Source: an uncultured Bacteroides sp.
GTDB lineage: Bacteria > Bacteroidota > Bacteroidia > Bacteroidales > Bacteroidaceae
DNA length: 33,763 nt
Direction: 5' to 3'
NCBI GenBank assembly: GCA_947176775.1
Contig: CAMWRY010000006.1
Span: 1 to 33,763, forward strand
In this document: in pieces, positions 1-9,026 of the stretch
Numbering within the stretch: the stretch's first letter is position 1
How the letters are laid out: each line of letters opens with the position of its first letter
Notes under the pieces: model-generated
Told to the model about the DNA's origin: nothing
What the model saw: only the letters and a program-made list of their open reading frames with translations
Database searches by the model: none
Position numbers and translations under genes: made by a program

Positions 1-43
1 ACAGTTATCTGTGACAGGGGTGAATCTTTCTATTTGGGCATTC

Positions 44-111
44 TGACACACCCTCTTTATGTTTTACAGTATGTTACAAAAGAGGGTGCGCCATTTTGAC
101 ACACCCTCTTT
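44..111 (-). terminator. Probable pnp terminator with a duplicated arm
   Basis: CACCCTCTTT at 49-58 and 102-111, complementary AAAGAGGGTG at 79-88; lies just beyond the pnp stop, and the minus-strand hairpin is followed by T residues. Confidence 0.6.
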
Positions 112-134
112 CGGTATAAAGTCTTGATTTTCTC

Positions 135-2297
135 TTATCTTCTTTCCGGTCTTTCGCGTCTTTCCGGTCTCTCTTGTTTTTCCGGTTTCGGCAGCAGTAC
201 CTTGCGTGACAGTTTGAACTTGCCTGTCTTCGGGTCGATATCGAGCAGTTTCACCTCGATTTCGTCACCTTCTTTGATGCCGGCTTCTTCTACAGTCTCC
301 AGACGTTTCCAGTCTATTTCGGAGATGTGGAGCAGACCGTCCTTGCCCGGCAAGAATTCAACGAATGCACCGTAAGGCATGATGGAGCGCACTTTGCCTT
401 TGTAGATTTCGCCTACTTCGGGAACAGCTACGATGGCTTTGATCAGGCGCATGGCATCATCGATGCTCTTCTTGTTGGTTCCGGCAATTTCAATCCGGCC
501 GATATTGTCCACTTCCTCGATGGTGATGGTGGCACCGGTTTCCTCCTGCATACCCTGTATAATCTTTCCGCCCGGGCCGATGACAGCACCGATGAACTCT
601 TTCGGAATGGTCATAGTCTCGATGCGTGGAGCATGCGGTTTCAGGTCTTCGCGAGGTTCTGCGATACATTCGGTGATTTTGCCCAGAATGTATTCGCGGC
701 CTTCCTTGGCTTGCAGCAAGGCCTTCTCCAAGATTTCGTAGGACAAGCCGTCTACCTTGATATCCATCTGTGTAGCAGTGATACCGTCCTTGGTTCCGGT
801 TACTTTAAAGTCCATGTCGCCCAAGTGGTCCTCGTCGCCAAGGATATCGGACAATACGGCATACTTCTCTTCGCCTGCATTCTTAATCAGTCCCATGGCG
901 ATGCCTGATACCGGTTTCTTGATTTTCACACCGGCATCCATCAATGCCAATGTTCCGGCACATACGGTAGCCATGGAAGACGAACCGTTTGATTCGAGGA
1001 TATCGGAAACCACGCGTATCACGTATGGATAGTCGGCAGGAATTTGTCCCTTCAGCGCGCGCCATGCCAGGTGTCCGTGACCGATTTCACGACGGCCTAC
1101 ACCACGTTGTGCCTTGGCTTCGCCCGTAGAGAACGGAGGGAAGTTGTAGTGTAGCAGGAAGCGTTCCTTACCATGTGTCAGCACATCATCCACAATCTTC
1201 TCGTCCAGTTTCGTTCCCAGTGTCACGGTAGAGAGAGACTGCGTCTCGCCACGTGTGAAGATAGCCGAGCCGTGAGGGCCGGGCAGGTAGCCGGCTTCGC
1301 ACCAGATAGGACGGATTTCGGTAGTCTTGCGACCGTCCAAGCGCTTGCCTTCGTCCAGAATGGAACGGCGCATGGCCTCTTTCTCCACATCGTGGTAGTA
1401 GCGGTCGATGAGGGAAGCTTTCTCTTCCAGTTCCTCTTCCGTGAACTGAGCCTTGAACTCTTCGCAGATGGCCTCGAAGGCAGCGATGCGTTCATGCTTG
1501 TTGTTATTACCAGAAGCGGCAACGGCGTATGCCTTTTCGTAGCAGGCATCGTGAACGGCTTTGCGGAGTTCTTCATCGTTCACTTCGTGGCAATATTCGC
1601 GCTTCACGGTAGAACCTACCTCTTCGGCCAGTTCTATTTGTGCCTTGCACTGTACTTTGATGGCTTCGTGTGCTGCCTTCATGGCTTCCAGCAAGTCCTG
1701 TTCGGAAACTTCACTCATTTCGCCTTCCACCATCATGATGTTTTCGTAAGTGGCACCCACCATGAGGTCCATATCGGCCTTTTCCAGTTGTTCGAAAGTG
1801 GGGTTGATGACGAACTGTCCGTCAATGCGAGCTACGCGTACTTCAGAGATAGGACCGTTGAACGGGATATCTGAGACAGCCAGCGCGGCAGAAGCAGCAA
1901 GTCCGGCCAGAGCGTCGGGCATGTCAATGCCGTCTGCCGAGAAAAGGATGATGTTTACATATACCTCTGCGTGGAAATTATCAGGGAATAAGGGGCGGAG
2001 AGCACGGTCTACGAGGCGGCAGGTCAGGATTTCGTAGTCGGAAGCACGTCCTTCGCGCTTGGTGAAGCCGCCGGGAAAACGTCCGAATGCGGAAAATTTC
2101 TCTTTGTACTCTACCTGTAATGGCATGAAATCTGTTCCGGGAACTGCGTCCTTGGCGGCACAAACAGTAGCTAAAAGCATGGTGTTTCCCATGCGAAGCA
2201 TTACAGAACCGTCTGCCTGTTTTGCCAGCTTTCCCGTTTCGAGCGTGATGGTTCTGCCATCAGGAAGCTCGATTGTCTTAACAATAGGGTTAATCAT
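135..2297 (-). CDS. pnp: Polyribonucleotide nucleotidyltransferase (PNPase)
   Basis: 720-aa ORF with two RNase PH-like domains ([34 protein letters not shown]), KH motif ([19 protein letters not shown]) and C-terminal S1 domain ([33 protein letters not shown]). Confidence 0.98.
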   Translation of the reverse strand: MINPIVKTIELPDGRTITLETGKLAKQADGSVMLRMGNTMLLATVCAAKDAVPGTDFMPLQVEYKEKFSAFGRFPGGFTKREGRASDYEILTCRLVDRALRPLFPDNFHAEVYVNIILFSADGIDMPDALAGLAASAALAVSDIPFNGPISEVRVARIDGQFVINPTFEQLEKADMDLMVGATYENIMMVEGEMSEVSEQDLLEAMKAAHEAIKVQCKAQIELAEEVGSTVKREYCHEVNDEELRKAVHDACYEKAYAVAASGNNNKHERIAAFEAICEEFKAQFTEEELEEKASLIDRYYHDVEKEAMRRSILDEGKRLDGRKTTEIRPIWCEAGYLPGPHGSAIFTRGETQSLSTVTLGTKLDEKIVDDVLTHGKERFLLHYNFPPFSTGEAKAQRGVGRREIGHGHLAWRALKGQIPADYPYVIRVVSDILESNGSSSMATVCAGTLALMDAGVKIKKPVSGIAMGLIKNAGEEKYAVLSDILGDEDHLGDMDFKVTGTKDGITATQMDIKVDGLSYEILEKALLQAKEGREYILGKITECIAEPREDLKPHAPRIETMTIPKEFIGAVIGPGGKIIQGMQEETGATITIEEVDNIGRIEIAGTNKKSIDDAMRLIKAIVAVPEVGEIYKGKVRSIMPYGAFVEFLPGKDGLLHISEIDWKRLETVEEAGIKEGDEIEVKLLDIDPKTGKFKLSRKVLLPKPEKQERPERRERPERR

Positions 2298-2336
2298 AAA
2301 AAGTGTTTTATATCTAATTTTCTTTCAAAATTCGTG

Positions 2337-2344
2337 CAAAGATA
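2337..2344 (-). promoter_or_regulatory. Bacteroides-type -7 box upstream of pnp
   Basis: Minus-strand TATCTTTG matches TAnnTTTG about 40 nt upstream of the pnp start. Confidence 0.6.
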
Positions 2345-2439
2345 GGAATTTTATTCTTGTAAGACGGTGGAAATGAGATAAAAAGTTTGTATTTAGCCGT
2401 TTTTTGCAATTTTCTATACGGAAGAACCGGGGAAAATGC

Positions 2440-2469
2440 TTTGACTGAACTTGAAAAGAAGTATATTTG
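2440..2469 (+). promoter_or_regulatory. Bacteroides-type promoter of the thioredoxin-like gene
   Basis: TTTG at 2440-2443 and TATATTTG at 2462-2469, matching the -33 TTTG / -7 TAnnTTTG architecture. Confidence 0.65.
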
Positions 2470-2504
2470 CAGGCGCGTTTGCGAAACAAAACTGAAGATA
2501 CGAT

Positions 2505-3656
2505 ATGAAGAAAATCTTTTTTATGGCACTTGCTGCAGTCGCATTGAGTGCGTGTAATTCCGACCCGAAATTCAAAGTAGAGGGTGAGGTGTCCGGTGCT
2601 GAAGGCAAGATGCTTTATTTGGAGGCCTCGGCGTTGGAAGGTATTGTTCCTTTGGATTCTGTCAAGTTGAAGGGGAATGGCTCTTTTGCCTTTGAGCAGG
2701 TGCGGCCGGTTTCTCCGGAGTTTTACCGTTTGCGAGTGGATGACAAGGTGATTAATTTCTCGGTGGATTCGACGGAGACGGTGCAGGTCGGGGCTTCTTA
2801 TGCCGATTTTGCTACAGCCTATGCGGTAGAGGGGTCTTCTAACAGTTTGAAGATAAAGGAACTGACCTTGAAACAGATGAAACTTCAGGAGAATGTGAAT
2901 GCTTTGCTGCAATCGGTACAGGGGCACCGGATAGGGGCTGACGTTTTCGAAGACAGCCTTGCCACTTTGCTGAAGAACTATAAGGATGAGGTGAAACTCA
3001 GTTATATCTTTGCCGCCCCAAATACGGCTGCCGCCTATTTCGCTTTGTTTCAGAAACTGAACAACTATCTGATTTTCGATCCTTTGAACAATAAGGACGA
3101 CATTAAGTGCTTTGCTGCGGTGGCAACCAGCTTGAACAACCTTTATCCGGATGCCGACCGCTCCAAGAATCTCTACAATATTGTGATAAAAGGTATGAAG
3201 AATACTCGTGGGTCGCAGCAGAAGGTACTGGAGTTGCCCGAAGAGGTGATTTCGGAAACCGGCGTGATTGACATCAGCCTGCGTGACATGAAGGGGAACG
3301 TACACAAACTGAGTGAGTTGAAGGGGAAGGCTGTCCTTTTGGACTTTACCATCTATCAGAGTGCTGTTTCCGCTACACATAATTATATGTTGCGTGACTT
3401 GTATGACAAATATGCTGCCCAAGGGCTGGAAATCTACCAGGTCTCTTTGGATGCGGACGAACATTACTGGAAGACGACTGCTGACAACCTGCCTTGGATT
3501 TGTGTGCGCGACGGTAACGGAATCTACTCGTCTGTAGCAGCTACTTACAATGTGCAGAAGGTTCCGGCTGTGTTCCTGATTAATAAAAACAATGAGTTGA
3601 GTGCCCGTGGCGAGAGCGTTAAGGACTTGGAAGCGGCCGTGAAGGCATTGCTGTAA
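2505..3656 (+). CDS. TlpA/thioredoxin-fold lipoprotein with DUF4369-like N-terminus
   Basis: Signal with lipobox (AAVALSAC), N-terminal KFKVEGEVSGAEGKMLYLE (DUF4369-like), C-terminal thioredoxin-like fold (LSELKGKAVLLDFTIYQS...VPAVFLINKNNEL); the usual CxxC appears absent. Confidence 0.8.
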   Translation: MKKIFFMALAAVALSACNSDPKFKVEGEVSGAEGKMLYLEASALEGIVPLDSVKLKGNGSFAFEQVRPVSPEFYRLRVDDKVINFSVDSTETVQVGASYADFATAYAVEGSSNSLKIKELTLKQMKLQENVNALLQSVQGHRIGADVFEDSLATLLKNYKDEVKLSYIFAAPNTAAAYFALFQKLNNYLIFDPLNNKDDIKCFAAVATSLNNLYPDADRSKNLYNIVIKGMKNTRGSQQKVLELPEEVISETGVIDISLRDMKGNVHKLSELKGKAVLLDFTIYQSAVSATHNYMLRDLYDKYAAQGLEIYQVSLDADEHYWKTTADNLPWICVRDGNGIYSSVAATYNVQKVPAVFLINKNNELSARGESVKDLEAAVKALL

Positions 3657-3734
3657 CATGTTACAAATAAGAAGATTTCGTTTAAATATGTTACAAAGCA
3701 GCCTTTTATGCTTGACACGCATTGTATAAAAGGC

Positions 3735-3742
3735 TATCTTTG
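3735..3742 (+). promoter_or_regulatory. -7 box of the greA promoter
   Basis: TATCTTTG, with TTGACA at 3712-3717 upstream. Confidence 0.6.
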
Positions 3743-3844
3743 CGAAGAAAATTTGGGAAGAGGGTTCCAGCATGCCTACCATGTTGGAATTCTTTTTTGT
3801 TTATAGTACCATTAAAAACTAATATAATATTAAGGAGGAAAAGT

Positions 3845-4309
3845 ATGGCTTATATGTCAGAAGAGGGCTACAAGAAATTGTTGGCCGAATTGAAACACCT
3901 GGAGACGGTGGAACGTCCTAAAATTTCGGCAGCCATTGCCGAGGCACGTGACAAGGGTGACTTGTCGGAGAATGCGGAATATGATGCGGCTAAGGAGGCG
4001 CAAGGCATGCTTGAGATGAAGATCAACAACTTGAAACTGACCATTGCCGATGCCAAGATTATTGATGAATCCAAGCTGAAAACGGACTCCGTGCAGATTC
4101 TCAACAAGGTGGAACTCAAAAACGTGAAGAATGGCATGAAGATGGTTTATACAATCGTTTCCGAGAGTGAAGCCAATCTGAAGGAGGGAAAGATTTCCGT
4201 CAATACGCCGATTGCCCAGGGATTGCTTGGCAAGAAGGTAGGTGACATTGCCGAAATTAAGGTTCCGCAGGGTGTAATAAACCTGGAAGTAGTAAACATT
4301 TCGTTTTAA
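3845..4309 (+). CDS. greA: Transcription elongation factor GreA
   Basis: MAYMSEEGYKKLLAELKHLETVERPKISAAIAEARDKGDLSENAEYDAAKEAQ is the GreA coiled-coil signature; start chosen at the ATG after TAAGGAGG rather than the longer ORF start at 3722. Confidence 0.97.
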   Translation: MAYMSEEGYKKLLAELKHLETVERPKISAAIAEARDKGDLSENAEYDAAKEAQGMLEMKINNLKLTIADAKIIDESKLKTDSVQILNKVELKNVKNGMKMVYTIVSESEANLKEGKISVNTPIAQGLLGKKVGDIAEIKVPQGVINLEVVNISF

Positions 4310-4312
4310 AGA

Positions 4313-4347
4313 AAGGCAGGTCCGCGTGCGGGCTTGCCTTATTTTAA
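4313..4347 (+). terminator. Rho-independent terminator after greA
   Basis: AAGGCAgGTCCGCGTGCGGGCtTGCCTT hairpin followed by ATTTTAA. Confidence 0.6.
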
Positions 4348-4363
4348 TTCTCAATTCATAGCT

Positions 4364-4756
4364 ATGGCAACAATATTCAGCAGAATTATCGCAGGGGAGA
4401 TACCTTGCTACAAGGTGGCAGAGAGCGATCGGTTCTTTGCGTTCCTTGACATTAATCCGTTGGCGAAAGGCCACACACTGGTCGTTCCCAAGCAGGAAGT
4501 GGATTATATTTTCGACTTGAATGACGAGGATTTGGCAGCAATGCATGTGTTCGCCAAAAAGGTGGCGCTGGCCATCGGCAAGGCTTTCCCGTGCCGGAAA
4601 GTAGGAGAGGCGGTGCTGGGACTCGAAGTGCCTCATGCCCACATACACCTGGTTCCCATGCAGAACGAGGGGGATATGCTATTCTCCAATCCTAAACTGA
4701 AACTGACGGACGAAGAGTTTAAGGCTGTGGCGAAGGCCATCCGTGCAGCACTCTGA
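4364..4756 (+). CDS. HIT family hydrolase
   Basis: TIFSRIIAGEIPCYKVAESDRFFAFLDINPLAKGHTLVVPK plus HIT triad HAHIHLVP; internal ATG at 4364 preferred. Confidence 0.95.
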   Translation: MATIFSRIIAGEIPCYKVAESDRFFAFLDINPLAKGHTLVVPKQEVDYIFDLNDEDLAAMHVFAKKVALAIGKAFPCRKVGEAVLGLEVPHAHIHLVPMQNEGDMLFSNPKLKLTDEEFKAVAKAIRAAL

Positions 4757-4842
4757 CCGGCTTATTTTCCTCCCCTCTCCCGATAAACGGAAGATAGTGT
4801 ATTCAGGTGTGACTTGTACACTGTCTTTTCTGATATAGAATA

Positions 4843-4888
4843 GGGCGGATTTCACGGATTTCTTTCAGGCCTTTCCGTAAATCCGCCC
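4843..4888. terminator. Bidirectional terminator between convergent genes
   Basis: GGGCGGATTT...AAATCCGCCC inverted repeat between the HIT gene (+) and the guanylyltransferase (-), with inner ACGGA/TCCGT arms. Confidence 0.6.
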
Positions 4889-4913
4889 TTGTTGTTTCAT
4901 TCGGGATTCTTCA

Positions 4914-5999
4914 TTAAATGTATTCGTCTCCCTGCTTTATCTGGGCATCGTTGACGTACTTGCGGATGGCATGTTCTTCATCCTTCTTGCAAATCAGCAG
5001 TACGTTGTCCGACTCGGCAATGAGATATCCCTCTAAGCCATCGATGACGGCCAGCTTGTTGCCGGGCAGTACCACGATGTTGTTTTTGCTGTTGTAGATA
5101 AGCGATTGGCACTGCAGAGCCACATTGCCGGCTTCGTCTTTGGGAGAGAGGTCGTACAGGGAGCTCCAGGTGCCTAAATCGGACCAGCCGAAATCGCCTA
5201 ACGACACATATACGTTGTCGGCCTTCTCCATAATGCCGAAGTCTATGGAGACATTGGGGCAGGCCGGGAAATTCTCGTCGATGAACTGTTTCTCACGGGC
5301 TGTTCCGTACACTTCCTTGCCGGGAGCCAATTTGGAAGCCAGTTCGGGCAATAATGTCTCTTCTGCTTTGATGATGGTGTTCACGTTCCACATGAATAAG
5401 CCGGAGTTCCAATAGAACTCTCCGCTCTCCACGAATACTTTGGCCAGTTCCAGTTCCGGTTTCTCGGTGAAGGTCTTTACTTTGTAGAAGTTGTCGCCTA
5501 CGGTTTCGGCTATCTGTATGTAGCCGTAGCCGGTTTCCGGGCGGTTGGGCTTGATACCGAGCGTCAGCAACTTCTCCGATTGAGATACAAAGTCCAGTCC
5601 TTTTTCGATGGCGGCCAGGAATTCACCCTCTTTTAGAATTAGGTGATCCGAGGGAGCCACCACGATATTGGCGTTCGGATTCAGAGCACGGATGTGATAG
5701 GAAGCCCATGCGATGCAGGGGGCTGTGTTTCTGCGCGTCGGTTCCAGTAGAATCTGTTCGGAGCTAAGTTCGGGCAGTTGCTCTTTTACCAAGTCCGCAT
5801 ACAGGTCGTTTGTCACGACAAGTATATTCTCTAGGGGGATTATTTGCTTAAAGCGATCGAAGGTCTGTTGCAGCAAGGAGCGTCCCGTGCCAAAGAAATC
5901 CAGAAATTGTTTTGGAAGAGTCTTGCGGCTGAATGGCCAAAAACGGCTACCGATTCCTCCGCCCATAATTACACAGAAATTATCCTTATTGGTTATCAT
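4914..5999 (-). CDS. Mannose-1-phosphate guanylyltransferase
   Basis: CVIMGGGIGSRFWPFSRKTLPKQFLDFFG nucleotidyltransferase signature, APSDHLI and FTEKPE motifs, SLGDFGWSDLGTW. Confidence 0.94.
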   Translation of the reverse strand: MITNKDNFCVIMGGGIGSRFWPFSRKTLPKQFLDFFGTGRSLLQQTFDRFKQIIPLENILVVTNDLYADLVKEQLPELSSEQILLEPTRRNTAPCIAWASYHIRALNPNANIVVAPSDHLILKEGEFLAAIEKGLDFVSQSEKLLTLGIKPNRPETGYGYIQIAETVGDNFYKVKTFTEKPELELAKVFVESGEFYWNSGLFMWNVNTIIKAEETLLPELASKLAPGKEVYGTAREKQFIDENFPACPNVSIDFGIMEKADNVYVSLGDFGWSDLGTWSSLYDLSPKDEAGNVALQCQSLIYNSKNNIVVLPGNKLAVIDGLEGYLIAESDNVLLICKKDEEHAIRKYVNDAQIKQGDEYI

Positions 6000-6124
6000 G
6001 TTATTGGTTTTTAAAGTTTCTGCTAATGTACTGCATATTTTACAGAAAAGGAATGATTCGGGTAGGTTTTCTCATTTTTTTCGCCTTTTTTGGGTAAAAG
6101 TATTGCAGGTTCGGAAAAAAGCTG

Positions 6125-6132
6125 TATCTTTG
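6125..6132 (+). promoter_or_regulatory. -7 box of the tRNA-Leu promoter
   Basis: TATCTTTG about 25 nt upstream of the tRNA 5' end. Confidence 0.5.
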
Positions 6133-6156
6133 CAACGCATTTGAGAAATCAAGCAC

Positions 6157-6240
6157 GCCCAGATGGCGGAATCGGTAGACGCGCTGGTCTCAAACACCAG
6201 TGGATTCACTTCCATCCCGGTTCGACCCCGGGTCTGGGTA
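6157..6240 (+). tRNA. tRNA-Leu (anticodon CAA)
   Basis: GCCCAGATGGCGGAATCGGTAGACGCG acceptor/D-arm, anticodon stem-loop CTGGT-CTCAAAC-ACCAG, long variable arm, T-arm CCCGGTTCGACCCCGGG, acceptor 3' strand TCTGGGT; CCA not encoded. Confidence 0.96.
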
Positions 6241-6243
6241 CTG

Positions 6244-6285
6244 AAGCGGAGAAAGTTGAAAAACTCTCTCCGCTTTTCTTTTCTA
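6244..6285 (+). terminator. Terminator of tRNA-Leu
   Basis: AGCGGAGA...TCTCCGCT hairpin followed by TTTCTTTTCT. Confidence 0.75.
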
Positions 6286-6399
6286 CCACTCGAACGGGTC
6301 AGTCCGAAAAAAATATAGCAGTAAGTCATTGTTTCCTTTGGTTGAACGTAGTAAATAAGTTACCTTTGAAAAGAAATAAAGCTTATTAAATAAAAAGCA

Positions 6400-7209
6400 A
6401 TGGAACAAGATGTTTGGCAGGAGATAGAACAGTTATACCAAGAATTTCAGAAACTTGGCATCAATGAAGCGGTGGACTATGATAAGTACTACCTATATTC
6501 TCTTATCACCCATTCCACAGCCATTGAAGGCTCAACGCTTACAGAACTTGATACGCAACTTCTCTTTGACGAGGGAGTAACAGCAAAAGGGAAACCGCTT
6601 GTACATCATCTGATGAATAAGGACTTGAAGCAAGCGTATGAGTTTGCCAAAGCTGAATCCGAGCAACTTGCATCGATAACTCCTGTTTTCCTGCAAAGGT
6701 TGAATGCAGTGCTGATGCGTACTACAGGCAGTGTGCACAATGTAATGGACGGTTCTTTTGATTCTTCTAAGGGTGAATTTCGCTTGTGTGGTGTTACGGC
6801 TGGTGTTGGCGGACAATCTTATATGAACTATAGAAAAGTTCCTGCCAAGGTAGATGAACTTTGTACGCTTCTTCAAGAGAAGCAAAAGAATGTGGGGACA
6901 TTTCGGGAACAATACGAATTGAGTTTTAATGCCCACCTTAATTTAGTAACCATACATCCGTGGGTGGATGGCAACGGCAGAACGGCCCGATTGCTGATGA
7001 ACTACATTCAATTTTGCTATCACCTTTTTCCGACCAAGATATTCAAAGAGGATAGGGAAGCCTATATCCTTTCCTTACGTCAATGCCAGGATGAAGAAAC
7101 CAATCAGCCGTTCTTGTTGTTTATGGCGAGACAGTTGAAGAAATCGCTTTCTTTGGAGATTGAAAGGTTTGAAGCTTCGCAAAAGAAAGGGTTCTGTTTT
7201 ATGTTCTGA
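6400..7209 (+). CDS. Fic-domain protein (putative AMPylase) with N-terminal inhibitory helix
   Basis: Fic active-site loop HPWVDGNGRTAR (HPFx[D/E]GNGRxxR) and inhibitory-helix motif STAIEG ([S/T]xxxE[G/N]) near the N-terminus. Confidence 0.93.
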   Translation: MEQDVWQEIEQLYQEFQKLGINEAVDYDKYYLYSLITHSTAIEGSTLTELDTQLLFDEGVTAKGKPLVHHLMNKDLKQAYEFAKAESEQLASITPVFLQRLNAVLMRTTGSVHNVMDGSFDSSKGEFRLCGVTAGVGGQSYMNYRKVPAKVDELCTLLQEKQKNVGTFREQYELSFNAHLNLVTIHPWVDGNGRTARLLMNYIQFCYHLFPTKIFKEDREAYILSLRQCQDEETNQPFLLFMARQLKKSLSLEIERFEASQKKGFCFMF

Positions 7210-7379
7210 TATTATATTAAGCAAAGAAGTGGCTGGAATATTGAGAAAGTAGAAGAATGCTTATAACTGAATTCTGCCTTTCTTTCCATTATTACAGTTG
7301 AAGCTAATTTTTTATGTTTATCTTCTATATAGTTTATGTAAATGTCTAAACAAATTATGTAGCCAATTATATAGCAGTT

Positions 7380-7650
7380 ATTGTGCATGTGTTACCTTCC
7401 GGGACAGGGCAATACTCTCGTCCGGACAGTCTCCTGACTCGTCGCGATTCTTTCCTAAACCCACGGAGTTTGAAGGACATCCCCACGGGATATACTCCGC
7501 AAACCCGTGGACTTTGGGTGGACAACCCGTGGAGTTGACGAGGCAAACGCCTTGGCATTCCTATCCGCAGCTTGTAACCTCTCATCGGCAGACCGCAGTT
7601 CCCCTCTTCCAGGGGCATAGAGAAGGGGGTAGAAAGCAAATTGTACCATT
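7380..7650. other. Structured, apparently non-coding block with CCACGGG/CCCGTGG repeats and a minus-strand GAGTCAGGAGAC motif
   Basis: CCACGGG 7483-7489 pairs with CCCGTGG 7504-7510; a further CCCGTGG at 7526-7532 and a CCCACGG at 7460-7466; minus-strand GAGTCAGGAGAC at 7429-7440; no persuasive ORF. Confidence 0.45.
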
Positions 7651-7733
7651 TTTCATAACATTTCAGAAACGACGATTAACGTATCTGGATGCTGTTCTTA
7701 ACAATTTCAGGGCGCTCTTCTCCGGCCAGTTCA

Positions 7734-7741
7734 TACATTTG
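7734..7741 (+). promoter_or_regulatory. -7 box upstream of the SusC remnant
   Basis: TACATTTG matches TAnnTTTG, 65 nt upstream of the ATG at 7806. Confidence 0.5.
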
Positions 7742-7805
7742 CAGACGGCTTCTTTTGGCGTGACGAAAGAGCAAAAAACTTTTGATATTAACCATTAAAC
7801 AGTGT

Positions 7806-9026
7806 ATGATGAGAAAAACATTCTTTGAAAAGCGCACAACATTCTGTTTGTGGCGCATTGCATTGGTGGCGCTACTTCTGCTGCCTGCAATCAGCAGCCT
7901 TCGGGCTAACCCTTCTCAAAGCAAGACCGTTTCGGGCGTGGTGACATCGGCCACCGATGGCGAGCCGCTGATAGGTGTCAGCGTGCAGGTGAAAGAGACC
8001 TCCACGGGCGGCATCACCGATTTGGACGGACGCTACTCGGTTGCCGCACAAGAGGGACAGACACTGGTCTTCTCCTACATCGGCTACTAGTCTCAGGAAT
8101 TCAAGGTCGGCACTTCAGCCGTCATCAACGTGGTTCTGAAGGAAGACACCGAGATGCTGGACGAGGTGGTGGTAGTGGGCTACGGTGTCCAGAAGAAGAA
8201 ACTGGTGACCGGTGCCACCGTGCAGGTGAAAGGCGAGAATATTGCTAAGCTGAACACCACCAATCCGCTTTCAGCCCTGCAGGGACAGACACCCGGTGTG
8301 AACATTGTATCCACTTCCGGTCAGCCGGGAGCCGGCATGAGCGTGACCATCCGCGGTCTGGGTACGGTGGGCAATTCGCAGCCGCTCTACCTGATTGACG
8401 GGGTAGGGGGCGACATCTCCACCTTGAACCCTGCCGACATCGAGAGTATTGATGTGTTGAAGGATGCCGCCTCGGCCGCCATCTACGGTGCGCAGGCTGC
8501 CAACGGTGTCGTGCTGGTTACCACCAAGAGCGGTAAGGAGGGCACTTGCAAAATCAGCTACGACGGATTTGCCGGCTGGCAGACCTTGGGACGTAAGTTC
8601 AACATGCTCAATGCGACCGAGTACATGGCCATCATGGACGAGGCTCTTCTCAATTCGGGCATGTCGCCGATGGACTGGAGTTCGCTCCGCTCCATACGCG
8701 ATGCCAACGGAAACATCTACGATACCGATTGGATAGATCAGGCTATTGAAGAGGGTGGACTGACTACCAGCCACAACCTTTCGTTCACAGGCGGTTCCAA
8801 GACTTCTACCTACGCCATCTCCGGCGGATACACCGGACAGGACGGCTTGATTGGAGGTTCGGACGTCTCCTACTACAAGCGATATAACTTCCGTGTCAAC
8901 TCTGACCAGATAGCATTTGCCATCTTCGAAGTAGAGGGAAGGGTCGATGCCACCTTGTTTCTTTTGGAGCAAGCAAGCCGCAAGTGGCTGTTGCCATTCA
9001 ATAATTACTTTTGGCCCCTATTCTGA
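7806..9026 (+). pseudogene. SusC-like TonB-dependent receptor remnant
   Basis: Carboxypeptidase-like domain (SGVVTSATDGEPLIGVSVQVKETSTGGITDLDGRYSV), in-frame TAG at 8088-8090, then TonB-box/plug region (EMLDEVVVVGYGVQKKKLVTGA...IDVLKDAASAAIYGAQAANGVVLVTTKSG) in the same frame; SusC-like sequence stops at about RVNSDQ (~8914), roughly a third of a normal SusC. Confidence 0.9.
8915..8975 (-). pseudogene. Possible GH43 gene fragment on the minus strand
   Basis: Minus-strand translation GGIDPSLYFEDGKCYLV resembles the GIDPSLFFDDDGK motif of GH43 proteins; it begins where the SusC-like sequence ends. Confidence 0.4.

Noticed and set aside
1173-1874. 233-aa plus-strand ORF in pnp
   Set aside because: Antisense to pnp, Phe-rich and without domain signature.
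2325-3782. 485-aa minus-strand ORF
   Set aside because: Opposite the thioredoxin-like lipoprotein gene, which has its own promoter and signal peptide.
6090-6389. ORFs across tRNA-Leu (both strands)
   Set aside because: Overlap a well-formed tRNA and its terminator.
7298-7858. ORFs 7298..7798 (+), 7367..7639 (-), 7455..7649 (-), 7676..7858 (-)
   Set aside because: Mutually overlapping, compositionally odd, and lie in the repeat/structured block; no recognisable domain.
8088-8090. TAG readthrough/recoding of SusC
   Set aside because: The gene is also truncated downstream and other genes in the window end normally with stop codons; decay is the simpler explanation.
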